Positions 35,443-44,443 of a stretch of 64,000 nucleotides of DNA are shown here, one piece after another (the first letter of the stretch is position 1; every line of letters begins with the position of its first letter). Below the pieces are notes generated by a model. The model saw nothing but the letters and a program-made list of their open reading frames with translations. It was not told where the DNA came from and made no database searches. The position numbers and the translations under genes are program-made. The DNA is from Noviherbaspirillum massiliense JC206 (GTDB lineage Bacteria; Pseudomonadota; Gammaproteobacteria; Burkholderiales; Burkholderiaceae_D), in the NCBI RefSeq assembly GCF_000312045.1, contig NZ_HE978634.1:2164098-2228097 (forward strand), given 5' to 3'.

Positions 35443-36516
35443 TCAAGGCAGCGGTATCAGCAACCTGAAGTCCGTGTATCCGGGGCGACTCTCGCATTCG
35501 ATCATGCCCATGTGCTGCTGCACGAAGGTTTGCGCCAGCGTCAACCCCAGGCCGCTTCCGCCCTCCCGTCCCGATACCAGCGGATAGAAAATGCGGTCCC
35601 GGATCTCGGCCGGAATGCCCGGTCCGTTGTCGATGATATGCAAGTCCAATGCCAGCTTGTAACGCACCTTTGCAATCGTGACCTGGCGGGCCACGCGGGT
35701 CTGAAAAGTGAGCACGGCATCGCCGGCCTCGATACGTTCCGTCAGTGCATGCGCGGCATTCTGGGCAATGTTCAGCACCGCCTGGATCAGCTGCTCCTTG
35801 TCGCCGCGCAGCTCCGGCACCGACAAGTCATAGTCGCGCCGGATCGTCAGGCCGTGCGGAAACTCGGCGACAATCAGACTGCGCACCCGCTCGCATACCT
35901 CGTGGATGTTCACGTCGCCGACGATATGGGGCCGCTTGTGTGGCGCCAGCAGCCGGTCCACCAGCGTCTGCAGACGGTCAGCCTCCTTGATGATCACTTG
36001 CGTATATTCGCGCAGCTCCTTCGCATGCCGTTGCGGCAGTTCGAGCTCGAGCAGTTGCGCGGCGCCGCGTATGCCTCCCAGGGGATTCTTGATCTCATGC
36101 GCCAGGTTTCGGATCAATTCCTTGTTGGCCTGGCTCTGGTCCAGCAGGCGCTCTTCGCGATCCGTCTTCAGCTGCTGCACGTTTTCGCGCAGCTCGATCA
36201 GGACCGGCCGCTCGGAATTGTCGAGCGCCGTGACGATCACATGCACATGCAGCGGGTCGCGCCCCGGTCGCTCCAGCGTCAAGTCGAGCCGCTTGTCGGC
36301 AAACTGGTAGCCGACGGCCTGCTTGTAGGCCGCCGCCAGCTCGTCACCATTGAGAAACAAGGCGTCCAGTTTCTGGTTGGCCAACACCTTCGATGAGCTT
36401 TCGAGAAGATTTTCCGCGGCAGCATTGACGAAGGCGATGCGGCTTTGAGCATCGAGGATAAGGACTGCCGACGAAAGCAGATCCAGGCCATCCAGGGGAG
36501 GAAGTGGTGTTTTCAT
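35443..36516 (-). CDS. ntrB: Nitrogen regulation sensor histidine kinase NtrB (NR-II)
   Basis: A 357-residue cytosolic kinase with an N-terminal PAS domain (about 12-120), the phospho-acceptor H140 in LAHEIKNPLGG, and a HATPase domain with NIAQNAAHAL (N box), DNGPGIP (G1) and GSGLGLTLA (G2). It phosphorylates or dephosphorylates NtrC according to PII signalling. ATG 36516 has GAGG 5 bases upstream. That site abuts the T-tract of a strong terminator hairpin (36526-36555), so expression from upstream must pass through it. Confidence 0.94.
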   Translation of the reverse strand: MKTPLPPLDGLDLLSSAVLILDAQSRIAFVNAAAENLLESSSKVLANQKLDALFLNGDELAAAYKQAVGYQFADKRLDLTLERPGRDPLHVHVIVTALDNSERPVLIELRENVQQLKTDREERLLDQSQANKELIRNLAHEIKNPLGGIRGAAQLLELELPQRHAKELREYTQVIIKEADRLQTLVDRLLAPHKRPHIVGDVNIHEVCERVRSLIVAEFPHGLTIRRDYDLSVPELRGDKEQLIQAVLNIAQNAAHALTERIEAGDAVLTFQTRVARQVTIAKVRYKLALDLHIIDNGPGIPAEIRDRIFYPLVSGREGGSGLGLTLAQTFVQQHMGMIECESRPGYTDFRLLIPLP

Positions 36517-36525
36517 GGAAGCCTC

Positions 36526-36555
36526 AAAAAACAAAGGCCGCTTCACGCGGCCTTT
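36526..36555 (-). terminator. Intrinsic terminator/possible attenuator between DUF4124 gene and ntrB
   Basis: A perfect 9-bp stem AAAGGCCGC/GCGGCCTTT (36533-36541 with 36547-36555) with a 5-base loop is followed on the minus strand by GTTTTTTG, a classic intrinsic terminator. It lies 17 bases after the DUF4124 stop, and its T-run ends next to the ntrB ribosome site, leaving no room for a promoter between hairpin and ntrB. Confidence 0.85.
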
Positions 36556-36572
36556 CACAAGCAAGCGCAACC

Positions 36573-37055
36573 CTATTTTAGATTAGCCAGTTCGCGCCTC
36601 AACGCTTCGATATTCTTTTCGGTACGGCTGATGTCTTCCTTCATCGTTTCCGTCCGTTCCTGGTACTTTGCGTAATTGCGCTCGTCGCCGCGGCGCTCCG
36701 GTTCGCCGTTATTGAATTCTTTCTGCAGGTTGGCGAGCTTTTGTTCCTCGGCCTTCATCTCGTCAAGCAGGATCTGCCTGCGATCATTGTCGCGCGTCTT
36801 CTGGGCATTCCCGTCCACTTTCGGGAAGTCCGACGGGGAAGATGCGGGCTTTGCCGCAGCCTGGACAGCGGGCCTCTTCGGCGCCGTAATCATGGTAATG
36901 CTCGGCAAATCGACTTTTTTGCAGCCCTTGGTGGCGCCGGTATTCTTGTACTCCTTCTTGCCGCTTTCATCGACGCAGAGGTACACCTCGCTCTGAGCGT
37001 AGACATGGCCGGTTGCGGCAGCAAGCAAGAGCAGTCCGGAGAGATATTGTTTCAT
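36573..37055 (-). CDS. Exported DUF4124 protein with C-terminal coiled coil
   Basis: A 160-residue protein with a signal peptide (MKQYLSGLLLLAAATGHVYAQ, cleavage near A20-Q21), a DUF4124 domain (SEVYLCVDESGKKEYKNTG, cysteines near residues 27 and 45), a low-complexity linker and a charged helical C-terminus (about 85-160) likely to form a coiled coil. Function unknown; the domain is common in betaproteobacterial periplasmic proteins. It lies between glnA and ntrB, bracketed by terminators on both sides. Confidence 0.85.
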   Translation of the reverse strand: MKQYLSGLLLLAAATGHVYAQSEVYLCVDESGKKEYKNTGATKGCKKVDLPSITMITAPKRPAVQAAAKPASSPSDFPKVDGNAQKTRDNDRRQILLDEMKAEEQKLANLQKEFNNGEPERRGDERNYAKYQERTETMKEDISRTEKNIEALRRELANLK

Positions 37056-37160
37056 GAGATTTCTTTTAGGAAACTATGGAGGCGCCTATAGTTTAGGATA
37101 AGAATCAAGGCTTTACAAACGACAAGAGCCGGAACCCGGAGTCGGCACAACAGTTCTGCA

Positions 37161-37196
37161 AACAAAAACGGGGAAAGCGCCTGCTTTCCCCGTTTT
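37161..37196 (-). terminator. Strong intrinsic terminator of glnA
   Basis: A perfect 14-bp stem, AAAACGGGGAAAGC (37165-37178) with GCTTTCCCCGTTTT (37183-37196), has a 4-base loop and is followed on the minus strand by TTTTTGTTTG. It starts 25 bases beyond the glnA stop. Confidence 0.93.
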
Positions 37197-37220
37197 ATCT
37201 GCCTGCTGGCAGGCTCCCCC

Positions 37221-38636
37221 TTACAGGGAGTAATACATGTCGAACTCGATCGGATGGGTCGTCATGCGGAAGCGTTGTACTTCCTGCATTTTCAGTTCGA
37301 GGTAGGCGTCGATCATGGTGTTGCTGAACACGCCGCCGCGGGTCAGGAACTCGCGATCCTTGTCCAGGTACTCGAGCGCTTGCTCAAGCGAGGAGCACAC
37401 GGTCGGGATCTTCGCATCTTCTTCCGGCGGCAGGTGGTACAAGTCCTTGGTTGCAGCTTCTCCCGGGTGGATCTTGTTCTGCACGCCATCCAGACCGGCC
37501 ATCAGCAAGGCCGAGAAGCACAGGTAAGGATTGGAGAGCGGATCCGGGAAACGTGCTTCGACGCGGCGTCCCTTCGGATTGGCCACGTGCGGAATGCGGA
37601 TCGAGGCAGAACGGTTCTTGGCCGAATAAGCCAGCTTCACCGGTGCTTCGAAACCTGGCACCAGACGCTTGTATGAGTTGGTGCCCGGATTGGTGATCGC
37701 ATTCAGCGCGCGGGCATGCTTGATGATGCCGCCGATGTAGTACAGCGCGAATTCGGACAGGCCGGCATAGCCGTCACCCGCGAACAGGTTCTTGCCATCC
37801 TTCCAGACCGACTGGTGCACGTGCATGCCGGAGCCGTTGTCGCCAACGATGGGCTTTGGCATGAAGGTGACAGTCTTGCCATAAGTGTGGGCGACGTTCC
37901 AGATCACGTATTTCATGTTCTGGGTCCAGTCGGCACGTTCCACCAGGGTGGAGAACTTGGTGCCGATTTCATTCTGGCCGGCGCCCGCCACTTCGTGGTG
38001 GTGCACTTCGACCGGGATGCCCAAGGCTTCGAGGATCAGGCACATTTCCGAACGCATGTCCTGGAAGCTGTCGACCGGGGGAACCGGGAAATAGCCGCCC
38101 TTGACGGTCGGACGGTGGCCACTGTTGCCGCCTTCGATGTCCTTGCCGGTGGTCCAGGAAGCTTCTTCGGAATTGATCTTCACGAAGCAGCCGGACATGT
38201 CGACCTTCCAGCGCACGCTGTCGAAGATGAAGAATTCGGGTTCCGGACCGAAGTAGGCGGTGTCGCCCAGGCCGGAGGACTTCAGGTAGGCTTCGGCGCG
38301 CTTGGCGATCGAACGCGGGTCGCGGTCGTAGCCCTTGCCATCGGAAGGCTCGATCACGTCGCACTGCATGAACAGTGTGGTCTCTTCCATGAAGGGGTCG
38401 ATCCGGGCGGTATTCGGGTCCGGCATCAGAAGCATGTCGGATGCTTCGATGCCCTTCCAGCCGGCGATCGAGGAGCCGTCGAATGCATGGCCGGACTCGA
38501 ATTTGTCCATGTTAAATTGAGAAACGGGAACAGTCACGTGCTGCTCCTTGCCCCGGGTATCAGCAAAACGGAAGTCAACGAATTTGACTTCGTTTTCTTT
38601 CGCCATCTTCAACACTTCTGCGGCCGTCGTTGCCAT
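37221..38636 (-). CDS. glnA: Type I glutamine synthetase
   Basis: A 471-residue GlnA, the length usual in proteobacteria. It joins ammonia to glutamate using ATP. Metal and substrate stretches seen include FFGPEPEFF-like sequence ([12 protein letters not shown]), [10 protein letters not shown] and [19 protein letters not shown]. The adenylylation site is Y400 in [10 protein letters not shown]; its modifying enzyme GlnE is encoded at 58590-61352. Transcription is likely NtrC/sigma-54 controlled (see 38760-38965). Confidence 0.97.
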   Translation of the reverse strand: MATTAAEVLKMAKENEVKFVDFRFADTRGKEQHVTVPVSQFNMDKFESGHAFDGSSIAGWKGIEASDMLLMPDPNTARIDPFMEETTLFMQCDVIEPSDGKGYDRDPRSIAKRAEAYLKSSGLGDTAYFGPEPEFFIFDSVRWKVDMSGCFVKINSEEASWTTGKDIEGGNSGHRPTVKGGYFPVPPVDSFQDMRSEMCLILEALGIPVEVHHHEVAGAGQNEIGTKFSTLVERADWTQNMKYVIWNVAHTYGKTVTFMPKPIVGDNGSGMHVHQSVWKDGKNLFAGDGYAGLSEFALYYIGGIIKHARALNAITNPGTNSYKRLVPGFEAPVKLAYSAKNRSASIRIPHVANPKGRRVEARFPDPLSNPYLCFSALLMAGLDGVQNKIHPGEAATKDLYHLPPEEDAKIPTVCSSLEQALEYLDKDREFLTRGGVFSNTMIDAYLELKMQEVQRFRMTTHPIEFDMYYSL

Positions 38637-38759
38637 GCGAATCTCCTAAAATATGCAGGTACTACAGAATTTTGCGGTTTGGTTGTGAGCCGACTGCGTG
38701 CGGCGTATCGTGCGAAGCGCTACAAGACGAAGTACGACCAGAACTCGGAAGGCATTCTT

Positions 38760-38775
38760 AGCAGGTTCCGTGCCA
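38760..38775 (-). promoter_or_regulatory. Sigma-54 promoter of glnA
   Basis: On the minus strand TGGCACGGAACCTGCT matches the full -24 box TGGCACG and, at correct spacing, CTGCT for the -12 box TTGCW. The predicted start near 38750 leaves a leader of about 113 bases before glnA. Confidence 0.85.
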
Positions 38776-38878
38776 GCAAATTTACCGCCGGCAAATTTGC
38801 CTGCCCTTACTAAAACCGGAAAATCGAATGAAATAAGCTGCTTTCAAAGCACAAGGATGATAACAGGCAAGACCATGC

Positions 38879-38895
38879 ATCACCAAAAATGTGCA
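38879..38895. promoter_or_regulatory. NtrC-like site 1 upstream of glnA
   Basis: ATCACC-AAAAA-TGTGCA fits the 6-5-6 layout of the NtrC dyad TGCACC-N5-GGTGCA at 8 of 12 positions. Its centre is about 137 bases upstream of the predicted glnA start. Confidence 0.6.
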
Positions 38896-38907
38896 TCTGG
38901 GGATTTG

Positions 38908-38924
38908 AGCACCATTTTGGGGCG
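38908..38924. promoter_or_regulatory. NtrC-like site 2 upstream of glnA
   Basis: AGCACC-ATTTT-GGGGCG matches the NtrC dyad at 9 of 12 positions. Its centre is 29 bases (about three helical turns) from site 1. Confidence 0.65.
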
Positions 38925-38948
38925 TTGCATATTTTATTCGACAGAATT

Positions 38949-38965
38949 TGCACCAATATTGTGCG
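38949..38965. promoter_or_regulatory. NtrC-like site 3 upstream of glnA
   Basis: TGCACC-AATAT-TGTGCG has a perfect left half and 4 of 6 in the right half. Its centre is 41 bases (about four turns) from site 2 and about 70 bases before the rhodanese gene, so it could also affect that divergent gene. Confidence 0.65.
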
Positions 38966-39016
38966 CAGGTTGAAATCTGCCGCATCTCGTCCAACAGTTA
39001 ACAATCGGGAACGAAC

Positions 39017-39475
39017 ATGAGCAAAGACATTCTTTCGACCGCACGCCAGCGCGCCAGCGAAAAGCAACTACCCTATGCCGGCGCAGTCACGCCGCAGGAA
39101 GCCTACGAGCTGCTGCGGCAAAATCCGGAAGCGAAACTGGTCGACGTGCGTACCAATGCCGAACGCGACTGGGTAGGACGGGTTGCGATTCCCGAGGGCC
39201 AGCACGCCGCGATACAGTGGAACCTCTATCCGGGAGGGATGCAGAATCCTGATTTCCTGGCGCAGCTTGATCAGGTGGCGCGCAAGGACACGGTGCTGAT
39301 GTTCCTGTGCCGATCCGGCGTGCGTTCACGGCATGCAGCCAAGCTCGCGACGGAAAACGGCTACGCCAACTGCTTCGACATCCTGGAAGGCTTTGAAGGC
39401 GACAAGGATGCGGAAGGCCATCGCAAGACGGTTGCGGGCTGGTGCAAGGCCGGCCTGCCATGGATCGGAGCCTGA
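39017..39475 (+). CDS. Single-domain rhodanese-like protein
   Basis: A 152-residue cytosolic rhodanese with active-site loop CRSGVRS (C98), expected to carry persulfide sulfur. The leading segment LVDVRTNAERDWVG is the family's CH2-A-like motif. Physiological acceptor unknown. It is transcribed divergently from glnA across the 380-base regulatory region that carries the NtrC-like sites, so nitrogen-linked control is possible but unproven. It converges on the hemerythrin-like gene with no clear terminator in the 84-base gap. Confidence 0.9.
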   Translation: MSKDILSTARQRASEKQLPYAGAVTPQEAYELLRQNPEAKLVDVRTNAERDWVGRVAIPEGQHAAIQWNLYPGGMQNPDFLAQLDQVARKDTVLMFLCRSGVRSRHAAKLATENGYANCFDILEGFEGDKDAEGHRKTVAGWCKAGLPWIGA

Positions 39476-39559
39476 GCTGGCTCCAAGTGCCGCGCAATTC
39501 ACGCAAGGAACACGGCACCAGCCGAAAACCGCCACTCCAAGCGCACAGGAATATCCTCC

Positions 39560-40132
39560 TCAAAGAGCTGGGGCATGCGAGGAGGTGCTGCCTTGCGTCA
39601 TGAACTGGGCATGTGACGCATCGCGCCGTCGCTGGCGGGCCATTGCGTCCTCGGAGAGGAATTTGGCAGCCATTGCGAACCATTCATCCATCGACAACAG
39701 GCGTTCCGCCAGGGGAAACAAATGCTCCTCTTCCCTTGCCAGCCTTTCCAGCATTTTCCGGCAATAGACCTGCATGGACAGGCAAACTTCCCTGGCGCTT
39801 TCAGCCATGTCGTGACCCATGCCCGACAGCTTGCCGTGTGCCCAGGCGAGGAGGTCACTTGCGGCGGCAGCAAGGAAGTCCAGTTCGGCCAGCAGAGGCA
39901 CAGTAACGGCCTTTGTCCGGATTGCGGGCAGCAGATGCACTTCGACCTTGCGATTGCGGCAATGCTGGTCGAATTGGACCAGCTTGTTCATGATCGCTTT
40001 CATCAGGGGAAGATCCACTTTCGGCAGCTTTTCCAGAATGTTCCGGATTCCCTGCTGGAGTTTGCCAAGCATGTTTTTTGTAGCTTTGTGTTCATTGGTA
40101 ATGGCTACCAGAGAATAGGTCGCGGTCAGCAC
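39560..40132 (-). CDS. Degenerate hemerythrin-like domain protein
   Basis: A 190-residue all-helical protein resembling HHE/hemerythrin domains: ITNEHKATKNMLGKL near the start, FDQHCRNRKVEVHLLPAI in the middle and REEEHLFPLAERLLSMDEW near the end. Aligned by eye, the middle motif lacks the usual H-H-P-K-E ligands and the last lacks the histidine before EE, so iron binding is doubtful. I choose GTG 40132 because AAGGAG lies 5 bases upstream and the domain begins there; the open frame extends to 40270 without a ribosome site. The 256 bases up to prfC hold no other gene. Confidence 0.6.
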   Translation of the reverse strand: MLTATYSLVAITNEHKATKNMLGKLQQGIRNILEKLPKVDLPLMKAIMNKLVQFDQHCRNRKVEVHLLPAIRTKAVTVPLLAELDFLAAAASDLLAWAHGKLSGMGHDMAESAREVCLSMQVYCRKMLERLAREEEHLFPLAERLLSMDEWFAMAAKFLSEDAMARQRRRDASHAQFMTQGSTSSHAPAL

Positions 40133-40388
40133 GCGGACTCCTTCTTTCCATGAGTGCAATGAATAAACGATGACCCGCAGCAGCTTGATCAGCCGCCGGG
40201 AATGCACAGTGGCGAAAAAATGTTGAAGGAGTATAGGAGGCGGCGCCATGCGCCGTTTGATTTCACGCAAAGGCCGCCAAGATCCAATTTACTGGCGGAC
40301 AATCCATGCCTGAATGCAAAAAACAAGAGATGAAGTATGGCGCGCTGCAACTATTCAAGCCTGGTCGCAGCGCGCGTCATTTGCGGCG

Positions 40389-42056
40389 TCAATCGAGTTT
40401 CGCCGCATGCTCCCGCGTGGTGTGGAAGGTGATGTTCGGCCAGCGTTCCTGGGTCAGTTTCAGGTTGACGCCCGAAGTCGCAAGATAGGCAAGATTGCCT
40501 GCGGCATCATGTGCAAGATTGGCACCGGCCGACGACTTTTCGAAGTCGGCGAGCATGCGCTTGTCTTCGCACGAGATCCAGCGCGCGCTGCTGATGCTGG
40601 TGCCTTCGAACACCGCATCGACTCCGTATTCGTTCATCAGGCGGCTCGCCACCACTTCGAACTGCAGTACACCGACTGCGCCGAGGATCAGGTCGCTGCC
40701 GTGCACCGGCTTGAAGACCTGCACCGCACCCTCTTCGCCGAGCTGCTGCAAGCCTTTGTGCAATTGCTTGATCTTGAGCGGATTGCGGATGCGTACCGAA
40801 CGGAAAAAGTCCGGCGCGAAATAGGGAATGCCTGTGAACTGCAACAACTCTCCTTCCGAAAAACTGTCGCCGATCTGCATGTTGCCGTGATTGGGCAATC
40901 CGATGATGTCGCCGGCATAGGCCTCTTCCACCTGCTCACGGCTGGACGCCATGAAGGTGACGACGGACGACACCTTGATTTCACGGTTCAGTCGCAGATG
41001 CTTGATTTTCATGCCGCGCTCGAAGCGCCCGGAACACACCCGTAGGAAGGCGATGCGGTCGCGGTGCGCCGGGTCCATATTGGCCTGGATCTTGAACACG
41101 AATCCGGAGAATGGCGCTTCCGTCGGCTCCACCGCACGTACAGTTGCATCGCGCGGACGCGGGGCCGGCGCCCAATCCAGCAAGGCGTTCAGGATTTCAC
41201 GCACGCCGAAGTTGTTGATCGCCGAACCGAAGAACACCGGCGTCTGCGTGCCTGCAAGGAAGGCATCGAGGTCGAAGGGATGGGATGCGCCATGGACCAG
41301 TTCGACTTCCATCTTGAGCTGTTCCATCTCGAGGGGGAACATCTCTGCCAGCTTCGGATTGTCGATACCCTTGACGACTTCGAATTCCTGGTCGGCCCGC
41401 TCCTCGCCCGGCGTGAACAGCAGGATCTCGTCGCGCAGAAGGTGATACACGCCGCGGAAACTCTTGCCCATGCCGATCGGCCATGTGACCGGCGCGCACT
41501 GGATCTTCAGCACCGACTCGACTTCATCGAGCAGTTCCAGCGGATCGCGGGTTTCGCGGTCCATCTTGTTCATGAAGGTCAGGATGGGCGTATCGCGCAT
41601 GCGGCAGACGTTGAGCAGCTTGATGGTCTGCTCTTCCACGCCCTTGGCGGCGTCGATCACCATCAGCGCGGAGTCGACCGCAGTCAGCACGCGGTAAGTG
41701 TCTTCCGAAAAATCCTGGTGGCCCGGCGTGTCGAGCAGGTTGACGACGTGATCACGGTACTCGAACTGCATGACCGAACTGGCAACCGAAATGCCGCGCT
41801 GCTTTTCGATCTCCATCCAGTCGGACGTCGCATGCCTGCCGCTCTTGCGCGCCTTGACCGTACCGGCAAGCTGGATCGCGCCTGAGAACAGCAGCAGCTT
41901 TTCCGTCAGGGTCGTCTTGCCGGCGTCCGGGTGCGAAATGATGCCGAAGGTGCGCCGACGTGCGACTTCGCGCGCAATCGCATCGCCGGAACCGGCGCGC
42001 ACGGCCGGAGCGGCATCGGGAGTTTCGGTCGAGGGAAGTTCGGGTGCTGCTGACAT
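40389..42056 (-). CDS. prfC: Peptide chain release factor 3
   Basis: A 555-residue translational GTPase that recycles RF1/RF2 after termination. The G domain shows [15 protein letters not shown] (G1), DTPGHQDF (G3) and NKMD (G4); the RF3 C-terminal domain follows. It has about 25 extra N-terminal residues before [11 protein letters not shown] compared with the shortest homologues. ATG 42056 is used rather than a TTG at 42071; neither has a strong ribosome site. It lies downstream of orn beyond a terminator-like hairpin. Confidence 0.94.
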   Translation of the reverse strand: MSAAPELPSTETPDAAPAVRAGSGDAIAREVARRRTFGIISHPDAGKTTLTEKLLLFSGAIQLAGTVKARKSGRHATSDWMEIEKQRGISVASSVMQFEYRDHVVNLLDTPGHQDFSEDTYRVLTAVDSALMVIDAAKGVEEQTIKLLNVCRMRDTPILTFMNKMDRETRDPLELLDEVESVLKIQCAPVTWPIGMGKSFRGVYHLLRDEILLFTPGEERADQEFEVVKGIDNPKLAEMFPLEMEQLKMEVELVHGASHPFDLDAFLAGTQTPVFFGSAINNFGVREILNALLDWAPAPRPRDATVRAVEPTEAPFSGFVFKIQANMDPAHRDRIAFLRVCSGRFERGMKIKHLRLNREIKVSSVVTFMASSREQVEEAYAGDIIGLPNHGNMQIGDSFSEGELLQFTGIPYFAPDFFRSVRIRNPLKIKQLHKGLQQLGEEGAVQVFKPVHGSDLILGAVGVLQFEVVASRLMNEYGVDAVFEGTSISSARWISCEDKRMLADFEKSSAGANLAHDAAGNLAYLATSGVNLKLTQERWPNITFHTTREHAAKLD

Positions 42057-42069
42057 AATGGCGTCTTGC

Positions 42070-42097
42070 AAAAAGTAGTAAGCCCCGATGACGGGGC
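42070..42097 (-). terminator. Probable terminator of orn, close to the prfC start
   Basis: A 6-bp GC stem GCCCCG/CGGGGC (42082-42087 with 42092-42097) and a 4-base loop are followed on the minus strand by TTACTACTTTTT. It lies 85 bases after orn and ends 14 bases before the prfC ATG, so prfC transcripts from upstream would have to read through it. Confidence 0.55.
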
Positions 42098-42181
42098 GTG
42101 AAAATTACATCATCCGGGAATGGTCTCGTGCCGCATTGGCATCTTGCAAGCGGCCGCCGGACGAGCCGCGGCGATTCTGCT

Positions 42182-42769
42182 TCAAGCCTTGATGAAATGC
42201 TCGCGGTAATAGCGCAGCTCTTCGATCGACTCGACGATGTCCGCCAGTGCCGTGTGCATCTGGTGCTTCTTGAAGCCTGCAGCGACTTCCGGCTTCCAGC
42301 GCTTGCACAATTCCTTTAGCGTCGAAACGTCCAGGTTGCGATAGTGGAAAAACGCTTCCAGCTTCGGCATGCCACGCGCCATGAAGCGGCGGTCCTGACA
42401 GATCGAATTGCCGCACATCGGTGATTTTCCGGCAGGCACATATTGCTTCAGAAAATCGAGCAATGCCGCTTCGGCATCCGCCTCGGTTACAGATGAGGCC
42501 TTTACCCGATCAATCAAGCCTGACCTGCCATGCGTGCCCTTGTTCCAGGCATCCATGCCGTCGAGAATTTCATCCGGCTGATGGATGGCAAACACCGGTC
42601 CTTCGGCCAGCACATTCAATTCGGAATCAGTGACAACCACTGCCACTTCGATAATGCGGTCCTTGTCCGGATCGAGTCCGGTCATTTCCATGTCGACCCA
42701 CACGAGATTGAATTCATTCGGCCGCACAGGCGCCTGGGCCGGGGAATGGGATGGATTGGCTTGTGACAT
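42182..42769 (-). CDS. orn: Oligoribonuclease
   Basis: A 195-residue DEDDh 3'-5' exonuclease that degrades 2-5 nucleotide RNAs, including pGpG from cyclic-di-GMP turnover. The exonuclease motifs are [11 protein letters not shown] (Exo I), [10 protein letters not shown] (Exo II) and [11 protein letters not shown] (Exo III). It is divergent from the M48 protease gene with 46 bases between starts, a pairing seen in other Burkholderiales. Confidence 0.95.
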   Translation of the reverse strand: MSQANPSHSPAQAPVRPNEFNLVWVDMEMTGLDPDKDRIIEVAVVVTDSELNVLAEGPVFAIHQPDEILDGMDAWNKGTHGRSGLIDRVKASSVTEADAEAALLDFLKQYVPAGKSPMCGNSICQDRRFMARGMPKLEAFFHYRNLDVSTLKELCKRWKPEVAAGFKKHQMHTALADIVESIEELRYYREHFIKA

Positions 42770-42815
42770 AATTTGTTTTCCGTATTCGAATCCGCCATTT
42801 TCTCACAGGCATAGA

Positions 42816-44075
42816 ATGTATTCACTCGCGTTTTCGCTTTTGTTTGTTGCCTTCCTCGCCCTCACCCTGCTGGTCCGCTTCTGGCTCGCTTCACGCCACA
42901 TCCGGCATGTTCTCGCCCACCGGCATGCGGTGCCTGCGGAATTTGCGGACAGGATTCCGCTGGATGCGCACCAGAAGGCGGCCGACTACACCGTCGCGAA
43001 AACCAAGCTCGGCTTGCTGGAATTGCTTGTCCATACCGCCGTTCTGATCGGGTTCACGCTGCTGGGTGGCCTGCAACTGCTGTCCACCACCCTGCTCGGC
43101 ATTACCGGCCCCGGCATGACCTACCAGATCGCCCTGCTGGCCGCCTACGCGGTCATCACTTCCGTGATCGATCTCCCCTTCGACTATTACCGCCAATTCA
43201 TCCTTGAAGAGAAATTCGGCTTCAACAAGATGACGCGCCGCCTGTTCTTCACCGACATGCTGAAGGGCGCCGTGCTCGGCGCCGCCATCGGATTGCCGCT
43301 GGTCTGGGTCATCCTGACACTGATGGAGAAATCCGGCGACCTGTGGTGGCTGTATGCGTGGCTGGTCTGGACCGGCTTCCAGCTGCTGATGCTGGTGATT
43401 TACCCAACCGTCATCGCGCCCCTGTTCAACAAGTTCACGCCGCTTGCCGATGACAGCCTGCGCGCCCGGATCGAGGGCCTGATGCGGCGCGTCGGATTTG
43501 CCTCCAAGGGTTTGTTCGTGATGGACGGCTCCAAGCGCAGCGCACATGGCAATGCGTATTTTTCCGGCTTCGGTGCCGCCAAGCGCATCGTGTTTTTCGA
43601 CACCCTGCTGGCGCGCCTGGCACCGGAAGAAATCGAGGCGGTGCTCGCCCATGAACTCGGGCACTTCAAGCTCAAGCACATCATCAAGCGCATCGTCGTC
43701 ATGTTCGCCGTGTCGCTCGGCCTGCTCGCCCTGCTCGGCTTCCTGAAGACCCAAACGTGGTTCTTCACCGGACTGGGGGTCGATCCCCTGCTGAGCGGAA
43801 GCAACGATGCCATGGCGCTGATCCTGTTCACGCTGACTTTGCCCGTATTCACTTTCCTGCTCTCCCCGCTGACTTCGATCACATCGCGCAAGCATGAGTT
43901 CGAGGCGGATGCCTTCGCGGCCCGCCACACCGATGCCCATAACCTGGTGTCGGCGCTGGTGAAGCTGTACGAAGACAATGCGTCGACCCTGACGCCGGAC
44001 CCGATCCATTCCGCCTTCTACGATTCGCACCCGCCTGCCAGCGTGCGGATCCATCACCTGCTTGCCGCACGATAG
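42816..44075 (+). CDS. M48 (Ste24/HtpX-like) integral membrane zinc protease
   Basis: A 419-residue protease with about seven hydrophobic segments. The zinc motif HELGH is residues 279-283 and the third ligand is in EADAFAAR. It resembles CAAX prenyl protease Ste24 in size and layout (N-terminal CAAX_prot_1-like half, then peptidase M48). In bacteria such enzymes take part in membrane protein quality control. ATG 42816 begins the first membrane helix; the upstream open frame is a shadow of orn. Confidence 0.9.
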   Translation: MYSLAFSLLFVAFLALTLLVRFWLASRHIRHVLAHRHAVPAEFADRIPLDAHQKAADYTVAKTKLGLLELLVHTAVLIGFTLLGGLQLLSTTLLGITGPGMTYQIALLAAYAVITSVIDLPFDYYRQFILEEKFGFNKMTRRLFFTDMLKGAVLGAAIGLPLVWVILTLMEKSGDLWWLYAWLVWTGFQLLMLVIYPTVIAPLFNKFTPLADDSLRARIEGLMRRVGFASKGLFVMDGSKRSAHGNAYFSGFGAAKRIVFFDTLLARLAPEEIEAVLAHELGHFKLKHIIKRIVVMFAVSLGLLALLGFLKTQTWFFTGLGVDPLLSGSNDAMALILFTLTLPVFTFLLSPLTSITSRKHEFEADAFAARHTDAHNLVSALVKLYEDNASTLTPDPIHSAFYDSHPPASVRIHHLLAAR

Positions 44076-44086
44076 AGGTGATTGCC

Positions 44087-44443
44087 ATGGTGACTACGAA
44101 TGAACTGCTCCAGAAGAGATGCCGGCATCTCGATACCGGCTTGAGCGACACGGAAATTGCGCAGCACCTCGCCGCCGTTCCCGGCTGGGCGCTGCAGGAA
44201 GGCAAGGTAGCAAAGACGTATTCGTTCGCGAATTATTACGAGACCATCGCCTTCGTCAATGCGATCGCCTGGCTCATCCATGCCGAGGACCATCATCCCG
44301 ATCTGACCGTCACCTACAACCGCTGCATCGTGAAATTCGACACCCATTCCGTCAACGGCGGCCGCGGCGGCATTTCTGAAAACGACTTCATCTGCGCCGC
44401 CAAGGTCGACGCGGTGTACCAGCAAGGCCGGCATCAGGGATGA
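44087..44443 (+). CDS. phhB: 4a-hydroxytetrahydrobiopterin dehydratase (PCD)
   Basis: A 118-residue pterin-4a-carbinolamine dehydratase with the family signature [16 protein letters not shown] and the terminal THSVNGG. It recycles the pterin cofactor of phenylalanine hydroxylase; no hydroxylase gene is present here. ATG 44087 follows GAGG by 8 bases; a GTG at 44078 is an inferior start. It is 11 bases after the M48 gene and overlaps rsgA by four bases (ATGA). Confidence 0.92.
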   Translation: MVTTNELLQKRCRHLDTGLSDTEIAQHLAAVPGWALQEGKVAKTYSFANYYETIAFVNAIAWLIHAEDHHPDLTVTYNRCIVKFDTHSVNGGRGGISENDFICAAKVDAVYQQGRHQG

